Below, piece by piece: positions 26,616 through 36,409 of a DNA stretch of 64,000 nt. This stretch comes from Mariniflexile jejuense. GTDB lineage: Bacteria > Bacteroidota > Bacteroidia > Flavobacteriales > Flavobacteriaceae. The notes below the pieces were generated by a model that was given only the letters and a program-made list of their open reading frames with translations, was not told the DNA's origin and ran no database searches. The stretch is taken from NCBI RefSeq assembly GCF_042675665.1, contig NZ_JBHTJI010000001.1, positions 558,001 to 622,000 on the forward strand, written 5' to 3'. Made by a program: the position numbers and the translations under genes. Numbering within the stretch: position 1 is the first letter of the stretch; each line of letters opens with the position of its first letter.

Positions 26616-27821
26616 ATGCAAAAAACCCAAACGTTTAAATTTGAATTTGTAGCTTTAATGGCTTCGTTAATGTCTATAGTAGCGCTATCTATTGATGCGT
26701 TATTGCCAGCATTACCAGATATTGGTACTACATTACACATTACAAACCCAAGCGATAACCAATTACTTATCACCATGATTTTTTTAGGTATTGGTTTTGG
26801 ACAGTTGATATTTGGACCAATATCAGACAGTTTAGGACGAAAACCTGTGGTGTTTTTTGGATTTATCGTATTTATTTTAGCAAGTATTGTTTGTGTAAAT
26901 ACAACCAGTTTTGAAGTTATGGTTATTGGGCGCGTACTTCAAGGTATTGGATTAGCTGCTCCACGAAGTTTAACTATTTCCATGATTCGCGATTCGTATA
27001 GTGGTAATTATATGGCTAAAATAACCTCTATTGTGGTAATGTTTTTTATACTTGTACCCGTAATTGCACCAACATTAGGCACGTTTTTGCTTTACTTTTT
27101 TACTTGGAAGTCTATTTTTTATTTCAATTTGGTTTTTGGTGTATTTATCATGTTTTGGTTTTGGCAGCGACAACCAGAAACACTACCAAAAGAAAAACGT
27201 ATTAAGTTTACACCAAACTTATTTGCTAATGGTGTTAAAGAATTCTTCAAATTTCCTGAAGCCATTGCATATACTTTAGTATCTGGTTTTATAACGGGTT
27301 CATTCATGGTGTATTTAAGTACTTCGCAACAAATTTTTGAAACACAATATAATTTAGCCGATATGTTTCCATACATATTTGCAAGTTTGGCAATATCTAT
27401 TGGTTTAGCAACTTATTTAAACAGTATGTTGGTTGTTAAATTTGGTATGTTGCGCCTTGGGTATATAGCTACTATTGGCTATTGCGCAGTATCGTTATTA
27501 TATGTGTTTATGTTTTGGTCTGGAAATAACCCAAGCATTTACGTTTTAATTGGTTTTTTTGCCTTACAATTTTTTGCTGTTGGTTTTCTATTTGGAAATT
27601 TAAGAGCCTTGGCTATGCAACCGCTAGGACATATTGCTGGTATTGGTGCAGCCTTAAACGGATTTATTTCTACCGTATTTGCGGTGCCTATTGCAAATTA
27701 TATAGGTAGTTTTGTTAAAACATCGGTATTGCCATTGTTTATTGGTTTTTCGGTTTTTGGCGTTTTATCGTTACTAGTTTTTATTCTTTTGAAACGAAAA
27801 ACGAGGTTACAGGTTGCTTAA
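26616..27821 (+). CDS. Bcr/CflA-family multidrug MFS exporter
   Basis: A 401-residue transporter with about 12 membrane helices. Family motifs are ALSIDALLPALPDIG in helix 1, GFGQLIFGPISDSLGRKPV (motif A) and RVLQGIGLAAPRSLTISMIRD (motif C-like). It likely exports drugs or metabolites with the proton gradient. TATTTTTG (26604-26611) lies only 5 bp before the ATG, so if it is the -7 box the transcript would be leaderless. A stem CTACAA / TTGTAG after the stop (about 27832-27866) is a possible weak terminator. Confidence 0.92.
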   Translation: MQKTQTFKFEFVALMASLMSIVALSIDALLPALPDIGTTLHITNPSDNQLLITMIFLGIGFGQLIFGPISDSLGRKPVVFFGFIVFILASIVCVNTTSFEVMVIGRVLQGIGLAAPRSLTISMIRDSYSGNYMAKITSIVVMFFILVPVIAPTLGTFLLYFFTWKSIFYFNLVFGVFIMFWFWQRQPETLPKEKRIKFTPNLFANGVKEFFKFPEAIAYTLVSGFITGSFMVYLSTSQQIFETQYNLADMFPYIFASLAISIGLATYLNSMLVVKFGMLRLGYIATIGYCAVSLLYVFMFWSGNNPSIYVLIGFFALQFFAVGFLFGNLRALAMQPLGHIAGIGAALNGFISTVFAVPIANYIGSFVKTSVLPLFIGFSVFGVLSLLVFILLKRKTRLQVA

Positions 27822-27991
27822 TCTAAAGACTCTACAATTTAAATATATTTATTTTTGATTTTGTAGAAAAAATCAACTAATTTCGTTTAACTTCTGATAT
27901 AAAACACACTAAAACGATTTCATATCATTAGAGTTATGGCTCATTTTAAAGACTACACCGCTAAAAAAGACAAACAAAAAATCAAAATATT

Positions 27992-29014
27992 ATGTTCGGT
28001 ATAAAACACATCAAATTTGACTCAATGACATACGTTCTGCATTTTACGAACGGAAACATTAAAAGAGAAGGACGTGGACTTTCATTTTTTTACTTTGCCC
28101 CAAACAGCTCAATTGCTGCAATTCCAATGGGAAGTAATGACTTGCCTTTTATATTTAACGAATCGACAAACGATTATCAAACGATTAATATTCAAGGACA
28201 GATAAGCTACAAAATCAGTAATCCCAAAACCCTTGCAGACGTTTTAGACTTCACAGTAAACGACAATGGACAGTACAAAAAAAACGACATTGAAAAGTTA
28301 AATCAACGAATCATAAATGAAGCACAAACAGCAACTTCTTCATTTATTCACGAAATAAAATTGAAAGATGCAATTCGTTCAGCAAAGTCAATCGAAGAAA
28401 GAATTTTAGAAGGTCTAAAATCATCTCAAGCCATTGCAATGCTTGGAATAGATATTTTAGGAGCAAATATTTTGGGTATTCAAGCAACTCCTGAAATGTC
28501 AAGAGCTTTGGAAACTGAAACAAGAGAAAAACTGCAACAAGAAGCCGACCAAGCAATTTATGAACGTAGAAATTTTGCAGTAGAACAAGAGAGAAAAATA
28601 AAAGAAACAGAACTTAACACAGAAATTGCGGTAGAAGAAAAACAAAAGCAAATCGCTGAAAAGAAAATGGAATCCGAAATTCAAAAATCTGACAACGACC
28701 GCAAACTGCGTGAAATGAAATTGGCAGCAGATATAGCTGTTGAGAATCAAAGAAAACTATTAATAGAACAAAAAACTGCAAACGACAAAAAAGAAGCTGA
28801 AACCCAAGGCTACGTTATAGAAACAACTATGAAGCCATACAAGGACATTGAATGGAAGACTTTAACAGCTTTGAACAACAACCCTGACCCAAAATTTAAT
28901 ATCTCACTTGCATTTAGAGAACTTGCCGAAAATGCAGGCAAAATTGGCAATCTTAATATTAGTCCTGAATTGTTAGATACATTGCTTAACGACAAGAGAG
29001 AAAATAAAAAATGA
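27992..29014 (+). CDS. SPFH/band-7 domain protein, accessory pair with NAD-kinase-like gene
   Basis: A 340-residue protein. Residues 1 to about 175 look like an SPFH/band-7 domain (GNIKREGRGLSFFYFAPNSSIAAIP, NIQGQISYKISNPKTLADVL). Residues about 175-275 are a long Lys/Glu/Gln-rich coiled coil, typical of oligomerising SPFH proteins. No membrane helix or signal peptide is seen, so it would be cytosolic or peripheral. Its last 4 bp overlap the NAD-kinase-like gene. The pair sits between core genes and is followed by a structured palindrome, which suggests recent acquisition. Function is unknown. Confidence 0.8.
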   Translation: MFGIKHIKFDSMTYVLHFTNGNIKREGRGLSFFYFAPNSSIAAIPMGSNDLPFIFNESTNDYQTINIQGQISYKISNPKTLADVLDFTVNDNGQYKKNDIEKLNQRIINEAQTATSSFIHEIKLKDAIRSAKSIEERILEGLKSSQAIAMLGIDILGANILGIQATPEMSRALETETREKLQQEADQAIYERRNFAVEQERKIKETELNTEIAVEEKQKQIAEKKMESEIQKSDNDRKLREMKLAADIAVENQRKLLIEQKTANDKKEAETQGYVIETTMKPYKDIEWKTLTALNNNPDPKFNISLAFRELAENAGKIGNLNISPELLDTLLNDKRENKK

Positions 29015-29931
29015 GTTTTGAATATGCCATAATTGTAAAGAATAAAACAAGACTTGAATCTTTGATTGAACGCTTCAATACAAAGGCTCAAGCTAAATTT
29101 TACATTGAAAGTCTTGGTGGGAATTTTGACGATTATGAGTTAGAACACGAAATTTTTCATAACTCTTTAAACTCTTTACAAACACAACTTTCACGAGTTG
29201 TTAAAAACAAAACTGTAGAGAGAGTATATTTACCATCATTCATTTTTTCTGAAAAGAACTTAATTGTTGTAATCGGACAAGATGGACTTGTGGCAAATAC
29301 AGCTAAATACTCAAAAGGTTGCCCAATAATAGCAGTAAACCCCGACAAAGAAAGATACGATGGTGTTTTATTACCTTTTGATACAACTGATTTTGTATTT
29401 GGTGTTGAGAATGTTTTAAGCAATCAATATAATTCAAAAACAATGAGATTTGCAGAAGCAAAACTCAATGACGGACAAAGACTATTGGCTTTCAACGACC
29501 TTTTTATTGGTGCTTCTTCTCATATTTCTGCACGTTATAAAATCTCATTTAATCAAAACACAGAAGAACATTCTTCAAGCGGACTTATTATTTCAACACC
29601 AGCAGGTTCAACAGGTTGGCTAAGCTCAATTTTTAATATGGCTTACGGAGTAACAAGTATGTTCGAAAAAAATCTAAAACCTAAAAGACCAAAATTAAAA
29701 GACAACGAATTGCTTTTTGCAGTTAGGGAACCATTTCAGAGTATCAGAACACACACAGGAATAACCGCAGGAATTATAAAAAACCAAAATCACTTGACAA
29801 TCGAATCACTAATGCCGACAAGTGGAGTAATATTTAGTGACGGAATAGAAACTGACTTTTTGAAGTTTAACAGCGGTTCGATTGCGACCATTGGAATTGC
29901 ACCCGAGACAGCTAAAATAGTGACGAAATGA
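29011..29931 (+). CDS. Divergent NAD-kinase-like protein
   Basis: A 306-residue protein with an ATP-NAD kinase fold. Motifs visible are IGQDGL (residues 88-93; canonical GGDG, here Gln replaces Gly but the catalytic Asp91 is kept), NDLFIG at 162-167 and STPAGSTGW at 195-203, the counterpart of TPTGSTAY. It differs from housekeeping NadK in length and N-terminus, and is coupled to the SPFH gene by an ATGA overlap. Phosphorylation of NAD or a related nucleotide is likely but not certain. A defence or stress role is inference from context. Confidence 0.8.
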   Translation: MSFEYAIIVKNKTRLESLIERFNTKAQAKFYIESLGGNFDDYELEHEIFHNSLNSLQTQLSRVVKNKTVERVYLPSFIFSEKNLIVVIGQDGLVANTAKYSKGCPIIAVNPDKERYDGVLLPFDTTDFVFGVENVLSNQYNSKTMRFAEAKLNDGQRLLAFNDLFIGASSHISARYKISFNQNTEEHSSSGLIISTPAGSTGWLSSIFNMAYGVTSMFEKNLKPKRPKLKDNELLFAVREPFQSIRTHTGITAGIIKNQNHLTIESLMPTSGVIFSDGIETDFLKFNSGSIATIGIAPETAKIVTK

Positions 29932-29950
29932 CAAGAAAAACGAACCATAA

Positions 29951-30073
29951 CAGCACCTACCCAAAAGTGGCAGTTTAGTGGTTAAATCAAGTGCAGTGCA
30001 TCTATCAAAGTTTGTGCTTGGTTGGCAGTGAATCGCTTCGAAATCGCCACCTTCGGGTAGCTGTAAACCGTTA
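29951..30073. repeat. Imperfect palindrome after the SPFH/NAD-kinase pair
   Basis: CTACCCAAAAGTGG near 29958 and CCACCTTCGGGTAG near 30042 are inverted copies at about 12 of 14 positions and enclose further complementary stretches. The structure lies directly after the accessory pair and before DinB. Confidence 0.45.
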
Positions 30074-30112
30074 AACGAACAAAAACTCACCAAGGTAAAT
30101 CTCTTATTATAA

Positions 30113-30634
30113 TCAACACAAATACAAGGCTTTTAAAACCTCAATATGATGTGTTTCATGCCCAAGAATCATAAAAGCGGCTGCCAAGGCTGATAAATTT
30201 GCTCCGTTTGATATTCCAATAAATTTAAAGTCTTCATCGCTTAAACTTTTTAGTAGTACTATAGAATTTTGCCTAACTACTTTATATTCTTCCAATAAAT
30301 TTTTAACAGATTTATTTTGAGCATTTGAAGGCAAAATGTAATCATCCTGTTCAAATCCTGCTAATGGGGTTTTATCGTGTCTTGCTATACGAAAACAGCG
30401 GTAAATAAAAATACGCTCGGTATCAATTATATGCTGAAACACTTCTTTAATGCTCCATTTACCTGTAGCATATTTGTAATCCCATTTATGTTCTGGAATA
30501 CTTTTAAAAAATTGCAAAACAACGCTTTCAGCTTTTTCAAACGCATCAATTAAATCAGTTTCTTTTGGTGCTTTATTTATATAAGTGCTATAAAACACAT
30601 TATAGTCTGCGGGTTTTACATCTGTAATTTTCAT
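30113..30634 (-). CDS. DinB-family protein
   Basis: A 173-residue four-helix-bundle protein of the DinB/YfiT type. Metal-ligand histidines are visible in KWSIKEVFQHIIDTERIF and GHETHHIEVLKAL. The family includes metal-dependent thiol or bacillithiol transferases; the substrate here is unknown. It follows the ABC exporter by 11 bp on the same strand. Confidence 0.88.
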   Translation of the reverse strand: MKITDVKPADYNVFYSTYINKAPKETDLIDAFEKAESVVLQFFKSIPEHKWDYKYATGKWSIKEVFQHIIDTERIFIYRCFRIARHDKTPLAGFEQDDYILPSNAQNKSVKNLLEEYKVVRQNSIVLLKSLSDEDFKFIGISNGANLSALAAAFMILGHETHHIEVLKALYLC

Positions 30635-30645
30635 AATAACCTGTT

Positions 30646-32418
30646 TTAAATTTTTGCTTGGTAGGTGTATAAGTCGTAATATCTACCTTGTAAAGCAATC
30701 AATTCATCATGGTTACCGCGTTCTACAATATTTCCTGCTTCAATTACTAAAATTTGATCTGCTTTTTTAATGGTACTTAAGCGATGTGCAATAACAATGG
30801 TAGTTCTATCTTTTATTAATTCAGCTAAACTTTTCTGAATTAATGCTTCACTTTCAGTATCTAAACTAGAGGTTGCTTCATCTAAAATAATAATTTTTGG
30901 GTTTGCTAAAATAGCACGTGCAATAGCTAAACGTTGGCGTTGACCACCAGATAATTTTACACCACGTTCTCCAATTAAGGTGTCTAAACCATCATCAAAC
31001 CTATCGGTAAACTCGTTTACGTAAGCTGCTTTAACGGCATTTTGCAACTCTGTTTCTGTGGCGTTTGGTCTTGGAAATAGAATGTTTTCACGAATAGTAC
31101 CTTCAAATAAAAATTCATCTTGTAAAACGACGCCTAAATATTTTCGATAGGTACTAAGTTTTACTTTCGATAAATCTTGATTATCAATGGTTACCATGCC
31201 CGATTTTGGTGTTAAAAACGTAGCCGATAACCCTGCCATGGTTGATTTTCCAGAACCTGAACTACCAACCAACGCGGTAACTGAACCTGCTGGTGCAGTA
31301 AAATTAATGTTATGCAAGACTTCTTTACCTTCATCATACGAAAATGACACGTTTTTAAATGCAATATCTCCTTTTAAATCTTTAAGGTGAATGGTACGCT
31401 GTACGTTATCTTCTTCAGCAGTCAAATTCATAAGTTCTTCAGTTCTATCTAAACCTGCCAATGCTTCTGTAAGTTGACTACCAATATTACTCATTTGTAC
31501 AATTGGCGCTATCATAAAACCAAGAATTAAGGTAAAGAAAAGAAAATCCCCCGTAGTCATTTCGCCTTGAATCATGTAATAACCACCAATGCCCATAATA
31601 CCCGTAGTGGCAACACCTATTAAAAACGTAGAAGCACTCGTCATGAATGCCGTGGCGGTTAAACTTTTCTTTACGTTTTGGTAAAGTTTGTCAACGCCTT
31701 TTTCAAATACTGTTTGCTCTTGTTCTTCAGCGTTAAAGGCTTTTATTACTCGAACACCAGCTAAGGTTTCTGTTAAACGACCTGTAACTTCTGCATTTAT
31801 TTTTCCTCTGGTTCTAAAAATAGGACGTATGTATTTAAAAGCTCTTAATGCGATATACCCAAAAATAGAAAGTGGAACGAATACAAAAAGCGTCATCCAC
31901 GGGTTTAATTTTATTAAAATAATTAGCGAAACAATAGCTGTAAAACTACCACCTACCAATTGTACCAAACCTGTACCAATTAAGTTTCTAACACCTTCAA
32001 CATCACTCATAATACGTGATACTAAGGCGCCAGATTTTGTATTATCAAAAAAACTAATGGGTAATGACAATACCTTTTTTTGAACTTGCGCTCGCAATTC
32101 GCTAATTAAATATTGTGCTTGTACACTTAAAATGCGAGTTAGTAAAAAAGACGTAACCGCTTGTACAAAAATAGCTCCTAAAACAATGGCTATTAAGCTA
32201 TATAGATGAGAATAATCTTTGTTTGGTATAACTTCATCCAGCAATACTTTACTCTGCCATGGAAATATTAAACCTGATAAACTTTTTATAACTATTAGTA
32301 ATAAACCAATAAAAACCAGATTGCGCCTTGGCCAAATGATGGTTTTAAAGGCTTGAGCCATGGTTACTTTTGGTTTTGATTTATCGGTGTTTTTTGAGGG
32401 TTTTTTTAGGTGTTGCAT
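30646..32418 (-). CDS. ABC exporter, fused permease and ATPase
   Basis: A 590-residue half-transporter of the MsbA/LmrA type. About six membrane helices (residues 30-320) precede the ATPase with Walker A GSSGSGKST, Q-loop VVLQDEF, signature LSGGQRQR, Walker B IIILDEATSSLD and switch His in IAHRLSTI. It acts as a homodimer that exports lipids, peptides or drugs. The cargo cannot be predicted. A bidirectional-looking terminator separates it from the small ORF upstream. Confidence 0.93.
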   Translation of the reverse strand: MQHLKKPSKNTDKSKPKVTMAQAFKTIIWPRRNLVFIGLLLIVIKSLSGLIFPWQSKVLLDEVIPNKDYSHLYSLIAIVLGAIFVQAVTSFLLTRILSVQAQYLISELRAQVQKKVLSLPISFFDNTKSGALVSRIMSDVEGVRNLIGTGLVQLVGGSFTAIVSLIILIKLNPWMTLFVFVPLSIFGYIALRAFKYIRPIFRTRGKINAEVTGRLTETLAGVRVIKAFNAEEQEQTVFEKGVDKLYQNVKKSLTATAFMTSASTFLIGVATTGIMGIGGYYMIQGEMTTGDFLFFTLILGFMIAPIVQMSNIGSQLTEALAGLDRTEELMNLTAEEDNVQRTIHLKDLKGDIAFKNVSFSYDEGKEVLHNINFTAPAGSVTALVGSSGSGKSTMAGLSATFLTPKSGMVTIDNQDLSKVKLSTYRKYLGVVLQDEFLFEGTIRENILFPRPNATETELQNAVKAAYVNEFTDRFDDGLDTLIGERGVKLSGGQRQRLAIARAILANPKIIILDEATSSLDTESEALIQKSLAELIKDRTTIVIAHRLSTIKKADQILVIEAGNIVERGNHDELIALQGRYYDLYTYQAKI

Positions 32419-32493
32419 TTTAAGAATTCTTGTAAAAAAAATGAACGGTAAAAATAGCCATTCTAAATGGTGTATTCTACAAATTGTATTAAA

Positions 32494-32523
32494 TAAAAAA
32501 AACCACTTTATAAAAAGTGGTTT
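32494..32523 (-). terminator. Terminator after the 34-residue gene
   Basis: The stem AAACCACTTT / AAAGTGGTTT with a 4-nt loop is followed on the minus strand by a T run. It lies 26 bp after the stop of the small lysine-rich gene. Confidence 0.8.
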
Positions 32524-32548
32524 TAAATGTTTTAAACGGTATTAGCTT

Positions 32549-32653
32549 TTAATCGCGTTTTGCTTTTTTAGCAAGTTTTGCTGCTTTTTTTTCTTTTGGG
32601 GTTAAAACAGCTTCCTTTTTTACATTTTTTTTAGCGTCGTGTGATTTTGCCAT
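32549..32653 (-). CDS. 34-residue lysine-rich protein
   Basis: A very small basic ORF, MAKSHDAKKNVKKEAV to AKRD. About a third of its residues are Lys. It has its own terminator, an ATG start and lies 28 bp after the alcohol dehydrogenase gene. It may bind nucleic acid or the ribosome; this is inference from composition. I recall similar small proteins in other flavobacteria but cannot name a family. Confidence 0.7.
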   Translation of the reverse strand: MAKSHDAKKNVKKEAVLTPKEKKAAKLAKKAKRD

Positions 32654-32681
32654 TTTTAATAAATTTTAATTAATTATTTAT

Positions 32682-33689
32682 TTAAGCTTTTAATACAATT
32701 CTAAATCGTGCTTTACCATCTTCAAGATGCTTCATAGCCTTATTTACATCGGTCATTTTAAATTCTTCAACCGTTGGATAAATATTGTGTCTTACACAAA
32801 ATTCCAACATTTTTTTGGTTAATGCAATACTGCCTATTGGGCTTCCTCCAACCGATTTTTCGCCCATAATTAAACTAAATGCAGGAATAGCCATGGGTTC
32901 TAAAACTGCGCCAACAGTATGTAATTTTCCTTGTGGTGCTAATGTAGTTAAAAAAGAATTCCAATCAAGCGTTACATTTGTTGTGTTCAAAATAAAATCT
33001 AATGATCCCACTATGCTTTGTAATGCTTCAGGTTTTGTAGAATCGACTACATGATGCACACCCATTTTTAAAATCTCATCTTTTTTATTTGGGTTTGAAC
33101 TAAATGCTGTAACCTCGCATCCCCAAGCTTTTAAAAACTTAATAGCCATATGCCCAAGTCCGCCAACACCTATGACGCCAACTTTATCGGTTGGTTTTAC
33201 ACCAGACAATACAATTGGATTAAAAACGGTTATACCGCCACAAAATAATGGACCTGCTTTTGCCATATCCAAGCCTTTTGGTAAAGGAATAACCCAAGAC
33301 CAATGTCCTCTAACAACATCTGCAAAACCACCATGACGACCAACAATAGTAGCCTCAGAACTTCCGCATAAATGTTGTTTACCATCTAAACATTGATTGC
33401 AATGCATACATGCACCAGAACTCCAGCCCATGCCTACTTTATCGCCAAGCTTTAACCCTTTCACATCTTTTCCTAAAGCAGCTACTTCACCAACAATTTC
33501 ATGCCCAGGCACTAACGGAAATTGGCTCATACCCCAATCATTATTAATCATACTTAAATCGGAATGACAAATGCCACAATAATGCACTTTAATATCAATT
33601 TCTTCATTGCCAATATTTGGTAATTCATATTGAAATTTTTCTAATGAAGCACCTGCCTCTTTTGCTGCGTATGCGTTAACTGTTCTCAT
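32682..33689 (-). CDS. Zinc-dependent NAD(P) alcohol dehydrogenase (YahK/CAD type)
   Basis: A 335-residue medium-chain dehydrogenase. Catalytic zinc ligands are in HYCGICHSDL and GHEIVGEV, structural zinc cysteines in CMHCNQCLDGKQHLC, and the dinucleotide fold is GVGGLGHMAIKF. The family reduces aldehydes, usually with NADPH. Substrate is unclear. Single gene, divergent from the FAH-family gene. Confidence 0.92.
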   Translation of the reverse strand: MRTVNAYAAKEAGASLEKFQYELPNIGNEEIDIKVHYCGICHSDLSMINNDWGMSQFPLVPGHEIVGEVAALGKDVKGLKLGDKVGMGWSSGACMHCNQCLDGKQHLCGSSEATIVGRHGGFADVVRGHWSWVIPLPKGLDMAKAGPLFCGGITVFNPIVLSGVKPTDKVGVIGVGGLGHMAIKFLKAWGCEVTAFSSNPNKKDEILKMGVHHVVDSTKPEALQSIVGSLDFILNTTNVTLDWNSFLTTLAPQGKLHTVGAVLEPMAIPAFSLIMGEKSVGGSPIGSIALTKKMLEFCVRHNIYPTVEEFKMTDVNKAMKHLEDGKARFRIVLKA

Positions 33690-33826
33690 AATATTCAGAT
33701 TGGTTTATTGCCCATGAAGATACAAAAAACAACAGCAATTTTTCTTAGAAAGAAGTTAAATATAGTTTAATTTTAAGCATCATATTCACTAAATTTACAA
33801 CCTTAACATTAACTAAATTAAATATT

Positions 33827-34441
33827 ATGAAAATTCTAGCTATCGGGAAAAACTACGTAAATAACCAAGAAGAAATTAGTGCTAACAAAACAGGAACTCA
33901 AATTATATTTTCAAAACCTGAGTCGAGCCTTGTTAGAGATAACAAAGACGTTGTTTACCCGAGTTTTACGAACCAAATTGTTTATGAAATTGAGCTAGTA
34001 ATAAAAATTGGCAAAAAAGGAAAAGACATAGCTTTAGAAGATGCTGCTTCGTACATATCTGAAATTGGTGTTGGTATTGATTATACTGCTAAAGATGTTT
34101 TTAATGCTTGCAGAGAAACAAAAGGGCCATGGGATTTGGGTAAAGGTTTTGATGGTGCTGCGCCAATATCAACCTTTAAACCTGTTTCAAATTTCCCAAA
34201 ATTAGATGATATTAATTTTCATTTAGTAATTAATGGTGAACAAAAACAAGTTGGAAACACATCATTAATGATTTACAATTTTAGCGATATTATTGCATTC
34301 ACTTCAAAATATATGACTTTAGAACCTGGCGATTTAATTTTTACCGGAACACCTGCTCATGGCACAGGCGATATACATAAAGGCGACCATTTACAATGCT
34401 TCATAGAAGGTGAATTATTGTTAGATTTTAAAATGATTTAG
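33827..34441 (+). CDS. Fumarylacetoacetate hydrolase family protein
   Basis: A 204-residue FAH-fold protein with metal ligands visible in the YEIELVIKIGKKG and GIDYTAKDV regions and the motif RETKGPWDLGKGFDGAAP. Short members of this family act as acylpyruvases or oxaloacetate decarboxylases. Residues near the C-terminus (LEPGDLIFTGTPAHGTGDI) are typical. It lies 28 bp upstream of the DUF294 gene on the same strand. Confidence 0.9.
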   Translation: MKILAIGKNYVNNQEEISANKTGTQIIFSKPESSLVRDNKDVVYPSFTNQIVYEIELVIKIGKKGKDIALEDAASYISEIGVGIDYTAKDVFNACRETKGPWDLGKGFDGAAPISTFKPVSNFPKLDDINFHLVINGEQKQVGNTSLMIYNFSDIIAFTSKYMTLEPGDLIFTGTPAHGTGDIHKGDHLQCFIEGELLLDFKMI

Positions 34442-34469
34442 TTTTTTAATGATGGTTCTAATATAACAG

Positions 34470-36389
34470 ATGAAAAATTCTATAGCAGAACGTGTTTACG
34501 ATTTTTTAAAAAACTATCCGCCTTTTAATATTTTAAAGGCGGATGCTTTGTTAGAAATTTCAGGACAAGTATCTATCGTTTATTTAGAAAAGGGTGATAC
34601 ACTTTTTAAAAAAGGCGATGCTTTTAACGAGCATTTCTATATGGTTAGAAATGGTGCTATAACCTCGTTTCATACTAACAACAATAATGTTCAAGAAATA
34701 GTAAACATAAGTGATGCTGGTGACATTTTTGGCGTTCGCCCGCTTATTGCTAAAGAAGATTATAAACTTACCGCTACCGCCAATGAAGAATCTATTGTAT
34801 ATGCCATACCAATTGATACTTTTCAAGCAGTAACTCAGGATAATGCGAGTGTTTATAAATTTTTAATTACCGCATTTGCTACCAATGCTTACGACCCCTA
34901 TACCGCAGAAGAAACAGGTAAAATATTTGCAGATTATTTACCCAGCACATCGCAAGATATTGTTAGTTTTCAAACAGCTAATTACTCTAAAAACCCAATT
35001 ACTTGCGACTTTAAATCGTCATTAAAAGATGCCGCTATTAAAATGAGTAAGTATAAAATTGGCTGTATTGTTGTTGTTGATGATAACATACATCCTGTTG
35101 GCATAATTACAAATAGCGATATAAAAAACAAAATTGCTACAGGGTTATATCCTATAGAAACACCTGTTACAAATATTATGAGTTCGCCCGTTATTACCAA
35201 CAAAAAAGATTTGACGGTAGCCGATGGGCAATTACAAATGATAAAATACAATATTGGGCATTTGTGTATTACCAAAGATGGCACTGTAAATTCTAAATTA
35301 ATAGGCGTTTTAACACACCATGATGTATTGGTTACATTAGGAAACAATCCTTCGGTTATTTTAAAAGAAATAAAACGCGCCAAACGCACAAAAAAATTAC
35401 GAACTGCCAGACTTAAAGCTAATACGCTTTTAAAAAGTTATTTAGAACAGAATATCCCTATTTCGCATATTGTAAAAATTATTTCCCAAATTAATGATGC
35501 CGTTACAGTTCGAGCTATAGAAATAGCATTAAAAAAAATGCCTTCACCACCTCCGGTAGCTTTTTCTTGGATGTCTATTGGTAGTCAAGGTAGAAAAGAA
35601 CAAATGCTTTTTACAGACCAAGACAATGCTATTGTTTTTGAAGATGTAGCTGAAAACAAGTATGAAGAAACACAAGCTTACTTTTTAGAATTAGCGAAAC
35701 TAGTTACTAAATCATTAAACAAAATAGGTTTTGAATATTGTGAAGCCAATATGATGGCTAGTAATATAGAATGGTGCAAATCTATAACCGAATGGAAATT
35801 GCAATTTGAAAACTGGATTTCTAACCCCGATGAAAAAGCAATTTTGCTATCATCCATTTTCTTTGATTATAGTAGTGTATATGGCGATAGCAATTTGGTT
35901 GATGAATTATCTGATTCTATTTATAAATCATTAGAAAGAACAGCTTTATTTTTTAAATTTTTAGGAAGAGACGCACTCAAAAATCCGCCGCCTCTAGGTT
36001 TTTTTAAACAATTTTTAGTTGAAGAAAATGGCGACCAAAAAGACCTTTTCAATATAAAGAGTAGAGCCTTAATGCCTTTAATTGATGCTGCCAGATTACT
36101 TATTTTAAGCAACAACATAAAAGGCATTAATAATACCTCTGAACGTTTTGAAAAAATGGCAGAAATTGAGCCTAATAACAAAGAGCTTTACCAATCGTGT
36201 TCGTATGCTTTTAAAGCGCTTTTAAAATTCAAAACCAAACAAGGCTTACTACACAATAATTCAGGGAAATTTATAGAACTAGAAACGCTTACCAAAGAAG
36301 AAAAATTAAAGTTAAGACGTTGTTTTAAACCCATTCAAGAAATTCAAGAAACTTTAAAAATGAGGTTCGACTTAAAAAACTTCATGTAA
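34470..36389 (+). CDS. cNMP-binding / CBS / DUF294 nucleotidyltransferase
   Basis: A 639-residue cytosolic protein with four parts: a cyclic-nucleotide-binding domain (about residues 15-140), two CBS domains (about 165-300; HPVGIITNSDIK, KLIGVLTHHDVL), a DUF294 GlnD-like nucleotidyltransferase (about 320-470; SIGSQGRKEQMLFTDQDNAIVF carries the GS-x-DxD-like site) and a C-terminal DUF294_C domain. In several bacteria this gene type is found next to acs/actP and a DnaQ-like exonuclease. It is probably a nucleotide-sensing protein modifier; the target is unknown. Confidence 0.88.
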   Translation: MKNSIAERVYDFLKNYPPFNILKADALLEISGQVSIVYLEKGDTLFKKGDAFNEHFYMVRNGAITSFHTNNNNVQEIVNISDAGDIFGVRPLIAKEDYKLTATANEESIVYAIPIDTFQAVTQDNASVYKFLITAFATNAYDPYTAEETGKIFADYLPSTSQDIVSFQTANYSKNPITCDFKSSLKDAAIKMSKYKIGCIVVVDDNIHPVGIITNSDIKNKIATGLYPIETPVTNIMSSPVITNKKDLTVADGQLQMIKYNIGHLCITKDGTVNSKLIGVLTHHDVLVTLGNNPSVILKEIKRAKRTKKLRTARLKANTLLKSYLEQNIPISHIVKIISQINDAVTVRAIEIALKKMPSPPPVAFSWMSIGSQGRKEQMLFTDQDNAIVFEDVAENKYEETQAYFLELAKLVTKSLNKIGFEYCEANMMASNIEWCKSITEWKLQFENWISNPDEKAILLSSIFFDYSSVYGDSNLVDELSDSIYKSLERTALFFKFLGRDALKNPPPLGFFKQFLVEENGDQKDLFNIKSRALMPLIDAARLLILSNNIKGINNTSERFEKMAEIEPNNKELYQSCSYAFKALLKFKTKQGLLHNNSGKFIELETLTKEEKLKLRRCFKPIQEIQETLKMRFDLKNFM

Positions 36390-36409
36390 ATCTTAAAAGC
36401 TACAAGTAA

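Noticed and set aside
29011..29931. Housekeeping NadK
   Set aside because: Altered GGDG motif, unusual N-terminus and coupling to an SPFH gene argue for an accessory form, though the main nadK is not in view.
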